Position numbers and translations under genes: made by a program. A DNA stretch of 44,669 bases from Anaerolinea thermophila (GTDB taxonomy: Bacteria; Chloroflexota; Anaerolineae; Anaerolineales; UBA4823). The stretch covers positions 29,619-74,287 of the forward strand of contig DYGV01000002.1 of assembly GCA_020724505.1 (NCBI GenBank), in the 5' to 3' direction. The stretch's first letter is position 1, and every line of letters starts with the position of its first letter. Shown piece by piece: positions 39,904 to 44,669 of this stretch. The notes below the pieces were generated by a model, which worked only from the letters and a program-made list of their open reading frames with translations, was not told the DNA's origin and did no database searches.

Positions 39904-42507
39904 ATGTTATCCAAATCAGATTTCAAGCCACAAAAGTGGCAAACATTAACTATTGAAGAAACTGTTACTACCTTGAAGGGGAATATTTCTGCGGGACTCA
40001 CCCATGCTGAGGCCATGAATCGCCAGCATCTCTTTGGACCGAATCGATTGACGGAAGAAAAACACGAATCCTTCTGGCAGGAATTTTTGGAAGAGTTACG
40101 TGAGCCGTTGATCCTCATGTTGATCGGTACGGGGATTCTGTACGCCCTGTGGGGCGAACTGAGCGATGCAATCACCATCTTTGTTGTCATCTTAACTTTG
40201 AATACGATTGAAGTCGTCAATGAACAGCGCGCCAAGAAGGCGATTTCATCCCTGCACAAGATGGCAGAACCAACCTCCGCGGTTTTGCGGGATGGACATA
40301 CGCAGGAAACCCCTGCTGAACAGGTTGTGATCGGGGATGTCGTTCAGCTTGAAGCGGGAAGGCGCATCCCTGCAGACGCGCGTCTGATAGAGGCGTATGG
40401 ATTGGCTGCTGATGAGTCATCGCTTACCGGTGAATCTGTGCCAGTGGATAAGAATGCGGATGCGACGTTGAACAGCGATGTTCCTCTGGCTGAACAGTCG
40501 AACATGGTTTTTGCGGGGACACTCGTGACCCGCGGACGCGGCACTGCCATTGTGGTAGGAATTGGCATGTTTACCGAGTTGGGCCGTGTTGCAGGCTTGA
40601 CGCGTCAGGTCAAACAGCCACGCACGCCACTGCAAAAGGCGATGGATGAACTCAGCCGTTGGATGGTTTGGCTTGCGATTGGGTTTAGTGTAATTGTTCC
40701 GATACTTGGATACTTTGTCGCAAAGCAACCTTTGAAGACGATGGTTTTGACCGGACTGTCGCTTGCCTTTGCAACCATACCCGAGGAAATGCCGATCATC
40801 ATCACGATGGTCATGGGACTGGGCGCCTATCGGCTGTCCCAAAAGAAAGCGATCGTCCGCAAACTCAAAGCCGTCGAGACATTGGGCGTCGTGACGGTGA
40901 TTGCCACGGATAAGACGGGTACGCTCACTGAAAACCGCATGGAAGTCAGCACCTGGTTTCCTGAAGATCATCAAGAACGCATCGCTGAGATTGGCGTACT
41001 ATGCAATGATGCCTCTTTGAATGGTGGGGAATATGCCGGCGACCCTGTGGATACAGCGTTACTACGCGCGGCTTCACAGGCAGGCATTGATCCAGCTGCA
41101 CTGCAATCCAAGTCGCAACTGCAAAATGAATTTACTTTCGACAATACGCGCAAGCGCATGTCGATGATCCGCAAAGATGGTAAGGAGTTTCTTGTAGCGG
41201 TAAAAGGCGCACCAGAGGCAATCCTGAGTTTATGCACTCAACGTTGGGCGTCAAAAGGCGAGGAAGCATTTACTTCTCAAAGTCAGGAAGCAATTCTGAA
41301 ACAAGCTGAACAAATGGCTGCTCAGGGTTTGCGCGTACTGGCGTTTGCGGAGAAAAAAACGACTTCTGCTCCAATGAGTCAGGAACAAGCGGAAGCAGAA
41401 TTAACCTTCGTAGGATTGGCTGGACTGGCTGACCCGCCGCGTCTGGAAGTCCGCGCTGCCATTCAAGCTTGTCAGGAGGCTGGCATTCGCACTCTGATGG
41501 TGACGGGCGATCATCCCATTACTGCCAAATCCATAGCGCAGCAGGTTGGCTTGAACAGTGGCGGCGAGGTCTTGACGGGTCCCGAACTGGACCAACTCAG
41601 TGATGAACAGTTGCGAGAAACAGTTACAAAGGTCTCCATCTACGCACGAACTACTCCGGAGCACAAACTTCGCATTGTTCAGGCTTTGCAAGAAAATGGT
41701 GAACGCGTCGCAGTCACAGGTGATGGTACCAATGATGCGCCGGCATTGGTGGCTGGTGACATCGGTGTGGCAATGGGCGAATCGGGTAGTGACGTGGCGC
41801 GCGAAGCGGGTGACATCGTGCTAGCGGATGACAACTTCACCACAATTACGAATGCAATCCATGAAGGCCGTGTCCTATTCGAGAATCTCAAGAAGGGTGT
41901 GCGGTATTACCTGACCTGCAAGGTCGCCCTCGTTTCCATCACACTATTACCGGTCTTATTGAAAATTCCTGTTCCTTTCGCCCCAGTACAGATCATCTTG
42001 ATGGAACTCTTCATGGATCTGGCCGCGGCAGCAACCTTTACTGTGGAACCATCTGAAGGCGATGTGATGAAACTGCCTCCGCGCAATCCAAAGGAACGGT
42101 TTATGAACCGTGCGATGGTGATCAGTATCTTTACCTCAGCCGCTGGTTTGTTCCTGGCAGTGTCATTCGTTTATTTGTTGACCTGGTATGGTGGTGCCGA
42201 CCCGGTGACCGCTCAGACCGTTGCTTTTGCGGCCTGGTTACTGGGGCATGTGCTTCTAGCCTTCAATATGCGGTCGGTGCGTCAGCCTCTGTATCAGGTG
42301 GGCTTTTTCTCCAACCGCCTGATGATTGTCTGGGGTGTGGTAGCCACATTATTCATCCTTTTGGCAGTGTATCTGAAGCCGCTGCAAACCGTATTGAAGA
42401 CAGCGACTCTCAGCGGTCCCCAATGGGTTTTGATCCTGGCTGCCATTAGCGTTGGAACGTTCTGGATGGAGATTTACAAAATGTTCGCTTTCCGCAGAAA
42501 AGTTTAG
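39904..42507 (+). CDS. P2-type cation-transporting ATPase
   Basis: This 867-residue P-type ATPase has an N-terminal cation-ATPase domain and an actuator motif L-T-G-E-S near 180. The M4 motif is I-P-E-E-M-P near 299, the phosphorylation site D-K-T-G-T-L-T near 340, then M-V-T-G-D-H-P and G-D-G-T-N-D-A-P, and a C-terminal helix bundle (N-terminal and C-terminal cation ATPase domains). There is no N-terminal heavy-metal domain and no C-P-C motif, so it is not a copper or zinc P1B pump. The overall form resembles Ca2+ or Mn2+ pumps, but P-E-G-L-P is replaced by P-E-E-M-P. The transported ion is unknown. Confidence 0.88.
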   Translation: MLSKSDFKPQKWQTLTIEETVTTLKGNISAGLTHAEAMNRQHLFGPNRLTEEKHESFWQEFLEELREPLILMLIGTGILYALWGELSDAITIFVVILTLNTIEVVNEQRAKKAISSLHKMAEPTSAVLRDGHTQETPAEQVVIGDVVQLEAGRRIPADARLIEAYGLAADESSLTGESVPVDKNADATLNSDVPLAEQSNMVFAGTLVTRGRGTAIVVGIGMFTELGRVAGLTRQVKQPRTPLQKAMDELSRWMVWLAIGFSVIVPILGYFVAKQPLKTMVLTGLSLAFATIPEEMPIIITMVMGLGAYRLSQKKAIVRKLKAVETLGVVTVIATDKTGTLTENRMEVSTWFPEDHQERIAEIGVLCNDASLNGGEYAGDPVDTALLRAASQAGIDPAALQSKSQLQNEFTFDNTRKRMSMIRKDGKEFLVAVKGAPEAILSLCTQRWASKGEEAFTSQSQEAILKQAEQMAAQGLRVLAFAEKKTTSAPMSQEQAEAELTFVGLAGLADPPRLEVRAAIQACQEAGIRTLMVTGDHPITAKSIAQQVGLNSGGEVLTGPELDQLSDEQLRETVTKVSIYARTTPEHKLRIVQALQENGERVAVTGDGTNDAPALVAGDIGVAMGESGSDVAREAGDIVLADDNFTTITNAIHEGRVLFENLKKGVRYYLTCKVALVSITLLPVLLKIPVPFAPVQIILMELFMDLAAAATFTVEPSEGDVMKLPPRNPKERFMNRAMVISIFTSAAGLFLAVSFVYLLTWYGGADPVTAQTVAFAAWLLGHVLLAFNMRSVRQPLYQVGFFSNRLMIVWGVVATLFILLAVYLKPLQTVLKTATLSGPQWVLILAAISVGTFWMEIYKMFAFRRKV

Positions 42508-42538
42508 ACTTTGCTATTTGAAGGATCAGGTCAATGAT

Positions 42539-43387
42539 ATGAACAAAGTTATTACAAGTTCGCCAAATGATAAAACAATCCAACTTCGCGATGGAAGAAC
42601 ACTTGGATACAGGGAATACGGCTCTCCGCAAGGGAAAGCCCTATTCTATTTTCATGGTCACCCTGGTTCCCGCTTGGAGGCAAGGTTTCTGGCCGAGGCG
42701 GCAGCACAACACGGCGTTCGTCTCATTGGAATTGATCGACCTGGAATGGGACTTTCGAGTTTTCAAAAGGGTCGCCACATTTTGGATTGGCCGGATGATG
42801 TGGTTGAGTTGGCGGACAAGTTACAAATCGAGCATTTCGCCATTGTCGGATATTCTGGCGGAGGCCCGTATGCCCTTGCTTGCGCTTATAAGATTCCCCA
42901 GGGCCTGACCGCTTGCCGAATTATTGCTGGGGTAGGACATATTAGTCCCTTCCTCTCTTTCCTCTCGCAATGGCTACCCTGGTTGATGCTACCTATCACC
43001 AGACGTTTCTTTCAAGATGAAGAACAGGCCCGGAAGACCTTGGTACGATTCGCCGGAAGGTGGGTAGAACCAGACAGGCAAAGTTTTCTCCAGCCTGGGA
43101 TCAAGGAACTCATGGCAGCCTCATTAGTGGAAGCTCAACATCAGGGAACCAGAGGATCAGCCTACGATGGCGCGCTGTTAGGACGCTCTTGGGGATTCAG
43201 ATTTGAAGACATTAAATTCCCCTCGACCGTTCTTTGGCACGGCGAACTGGATACGCAAATTCCCATTGCAATTGGGAAGGCAATGGCGAACAGCATTCCC
43301 CAGTGCAAAGCGAGCTACTATCCAGATGAAGGTCATATTTCCTTGATCGTCAATCATGCTGAGGAGATCGTAAGAACTCTCACCTGA
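42539..43387 (+). CDS. Alpha/beta hydrolase
   Basis: The track start at 42452 overlaps the ATPase; ATG 42539 lies 31 bases after its stop and begins before the first conserved strand. The 282-residue hydrolase has the oxyanion motif F-H-G-H-P-G-S near 40, the nucleophile elbow V-G-Y-S-G-G-G-P near 106, an acid-bearing strand H-G-E-L-D-T-Q-I-P and the catalytic His in D-E-G-H-I-S near 263. It has no signal peptide. The substrate is unknown. It may share the ATPase transcript. Confidence 0.87.
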   Translation: MNKVITSSPNDKTIQLRDGRTLGYREYGSPQGKALFYFHGHPGSRLEARFLAEAAAQHGVRLIGIDRPGMGLSSFQKGRHILDWPDDVVELADKLQIEHFAIVGYSGGGPYALACAYKIPQGLTACRIIAGVGHISPFLSFLSQWLPWLMLPITRRFFQDEEQARKTLVRFAGRWVEPDRQSFLQPGIKELMAASLVEAQHQGTRGSAYDGALLGRSWGFRFEDIKFPSTVLWHGELDTQIPIAIGKAMANSIPQCKASYYPDEGHISLIVNHAEEIVRTLT

Positions 43388-43518
43388 AGATGAACAAACT
43401 ACATCGGAATGTACGCGAAGGAAATACAGTGACGGCAAAACAGTATACTTCGCCTTCACCCACATTTAGTGTGTTACACAGTGATTCATTTCGACAGAAA
43501 ACGCGAAATTAGAAAAGT

Positions 43519-44610
43519 ATGAAATTCAGCCTTTATTCAGATGTGCAAAACTTCTACTCGACTCTGGTGGATGCGTTAAAACGCGCAGAGGAATCCATTA
43601 CTATGATGTACTACGAGTTCCACGCCGGGACATGGGCGACGGAAATCAGTCGGGTTCTGATGGAAAAACAGGCGGCCGGCGTAACCGTCCGTTTGATGGT
43701 GGATGAATTCGGTCTGCTTGAACTTCCACCACTGCAAGCCATTAGAAACCGAATGCTGATTGAAGAGGTGGCCGCGGCCGGCGTGAAGGTGCATGTGTTC
43801 CGTCCGACGCTGAGCAGGACCTCCCATTTCAACCGGCTGCATTTCAAGGTATGCGCGATTGACGATCAAACCCTCTTTCTGGGCGGCTCGAACATTGCAG
43901 ACGATTATCTGACGATGCAGGATCTGAATATGCAGGCGCATGGGGATTTGGGCTCGGCGATTGATTCCTTATTTGATTACCTGATCCAGCCTGGCACTTC
44001 ATCATCCGGTGTCGCCCTAGATTCATCTCGTATCCGGGTGGGCCTGCCTAAATTGTTGCTTGACCAGTCCCGCGCGCAGTTGGTCCTGACACTCCCCGGT
44101 CATCGTCAGGATGTGCGTCGCGCCTTATTGGGTTTGATTCTATCTGCCGCCCAGACCATTTACATCAGCACGTGGATCTTCCTGCCTGACCGGGAGATCG
44201 TGAATGCCTTGTTGCATCAGGTTGAAAGCGGCTGTCAGGTGAACATCCTGTTATCCGATCATGCCCGCGTGCGCTTCATCGATGCCGCCAATCAGGCGAT
44301 CGTTCACAAACTGGTTCGGGCGGGGGCACACGTCTGGCGCTATGCGCCCGAATATATGCATGCCAAAGCCTGCTGGAATGAACAGGGCACGATTTTGTTT
44401 GGTTCAGCCAATGTGGACAACAAAGCGCTCAATAGCAATTATGAATGCAGTCTGCTATTCAAGGATCAGGAGATTGCCAGGCAACTCCAGGCAAAATTCG
44501 AGCAGGATGTCGCATGCAGTTATCCGATCACCCCGGAAACCTTTGGCAGCAAACACTGGTTACACAAGGGCTGGTCTTATCTTAACTTATTGGCAGCCGC
44601 CTGGTTGTGA
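43519..44610 (+). CDS. Phospholipase D-superfamily protein, cardiolipin-synthase-like
   Basis: This 363-residue protein has two PLD half-sites. The first is L-H-F-K-V-C-A-I-D-D near 112, canonical H-x-K-x4-D, followed by G-G-S-N-I-A-D. The second is M-H-A-K-A-C-W-N-E-Q near 280, with Glu in place of Asp, followed by G-S-A-N-V-D. Cardiolipin synthases of the Cls type condense two phosphatidylglycerols; the short length and lack of strong N-terminal helices fit ClsB-type forms. Pattern cannot exclude another PLD activity. It lies 131 bases after the hydrolase, with no clear promoter. Confidence 0.85.
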   Translation: MKFSLYSDVQNFYSTLVDALKRAEESITMMYYEFHAGTWATEISRVLMEKQAAGVTVRLMVDEFGLLELPPLQAIRNRMLIEEVAAAGVKVHVFRPTLSRTSHFNRLHFKVCAIDDQTLFLGGSNIADDYLTMQDLNMQAHGDLGSAIDSLFDYLIQPGTSSSGVALDSSRIRVGLPKLLLDQSRAQLVLTLPGHRQDVRRALLGLILSAAQTIYISTWIFLPDREIVNALLHQVESGCQVNILLSDHARVRFIDAANQAIVHKLVRAGAHVWRYAPEYMHAKACWNEQGTILFGSANVDNKALNSNYECSLLFKDQEIARQLQAKFEQDVACSYPITPETFGSKHWLHKGWSYLNLLAAAWL

Positions 44611-44636
44611 AAGGCTTACCCATAGGAGAGAAAAAC

Positions 44637-44669
44637 ATGAGCCAATTATTTTCTGATCCCTATCTAACT
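44637..44669 (+). CDS. Start of an unidentified gene, cut by the right edge
   Basis: ATG 44637 follows AGGAGAG at ideal spacing and reads M-S-Q-L-F-S-D-P-Y-L-T before the window ends. It starts 26 bases after the PLD gene on the same strand, so it is likely in its operon. Eleven codons are too few for a family call. Confidence 0.5.
   Translation, partial: MSQLFSDPYLT

Noticed and set aside
1-44669. tRNA, rRNA, transposase or integrase genes
   Set aside because: None could be recognised on either strand by reading; a covariance-model search was not possible.

Overview
The window looks like chromosome of a Chloroflexota bacterium, most likely class Anaerolineae. This is an inference from gene content: a surface protein with a long Thr-Pro linker, CpaB/CpaE/CpaF-type ATPases beside VirB4- and VirD4-like ATPases, DUF2652 proteins and selenocysteine use. 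No rRNA, tRNA or 16S marker is present to confirm it.

Region 1 (1-5.8 kb) is stress and metal related. An ArsR repressor overlaps a truncated SRPBCC (AHSA1-type) gene at the left edge. A Met-rich membrane protein and an MFS permease follow, then a compact mercury operon: merR, merF, an EamA permease and merA. Its MerR-type promoter has a 19-bp spacer and a perfect 19-bp dyad, and a terminator follows merA.

Region 2 (5.8-19.6 kb) is rich in thiol and selenol redox genes. A long minus-strand run holds an SDR, a DUF2652 protein, ribA, a glutaredoxin, NrtS, DUF1684, thioredoxin, a flavin-halogenase-like protein, a CDP-alcohol phosphatidyltransferase, a redoxin with an in-frame TGA in a U-x-x-C motif, and a DUF457 membrane protein. 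On the plus strand lies an iodothyronine-deiodinase-like gene, also split by an in-frame TGA at the selenocysteine position. The ORF track broke or truncated both genes. Then come a VTT membrane protein, NnrE, an ECF sigma with a zinc-finger anti-sigma partner, a second Met-rich membrane protein, a glutaredoxin-thioredoxin reductase fusion, a second DUF2652 protein and a small thioredoxin-fold protein.

Region 3 (19.6-39.2 kb) is a minus-strand apparatus cluster mixing Tad/Flp-pilus parts (CpaB, CpaE/TadZ, CpaF/TadA) with type IV secretion/conjugation ATPases (VirB4- and VirD4-like). It also has three tiny or small overlapping genes, an Ig-like Thr-Pro-rich anchored surface protein, and a histidine kinase with a single-domain response regulator. 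Three operons of this cluster start at a nearly identical promoter motif. A complete, visibly A/T-rich Hachiman antiphage system (hamA, hamB) sits on the opposite strand in the middle of the cluster.

Region 4 (39.3-44.7 kb, plus strand) has a ChrB N-terminal-domain protein behind a clear sigma-70 promoter and palindrome, a P2-type cation ATPase with an unusual PEEMP motif, an alpha/beta hydrolase, a cardiolipin-synthase-like phospholipase D protein, and the start of another gene at the right edge.
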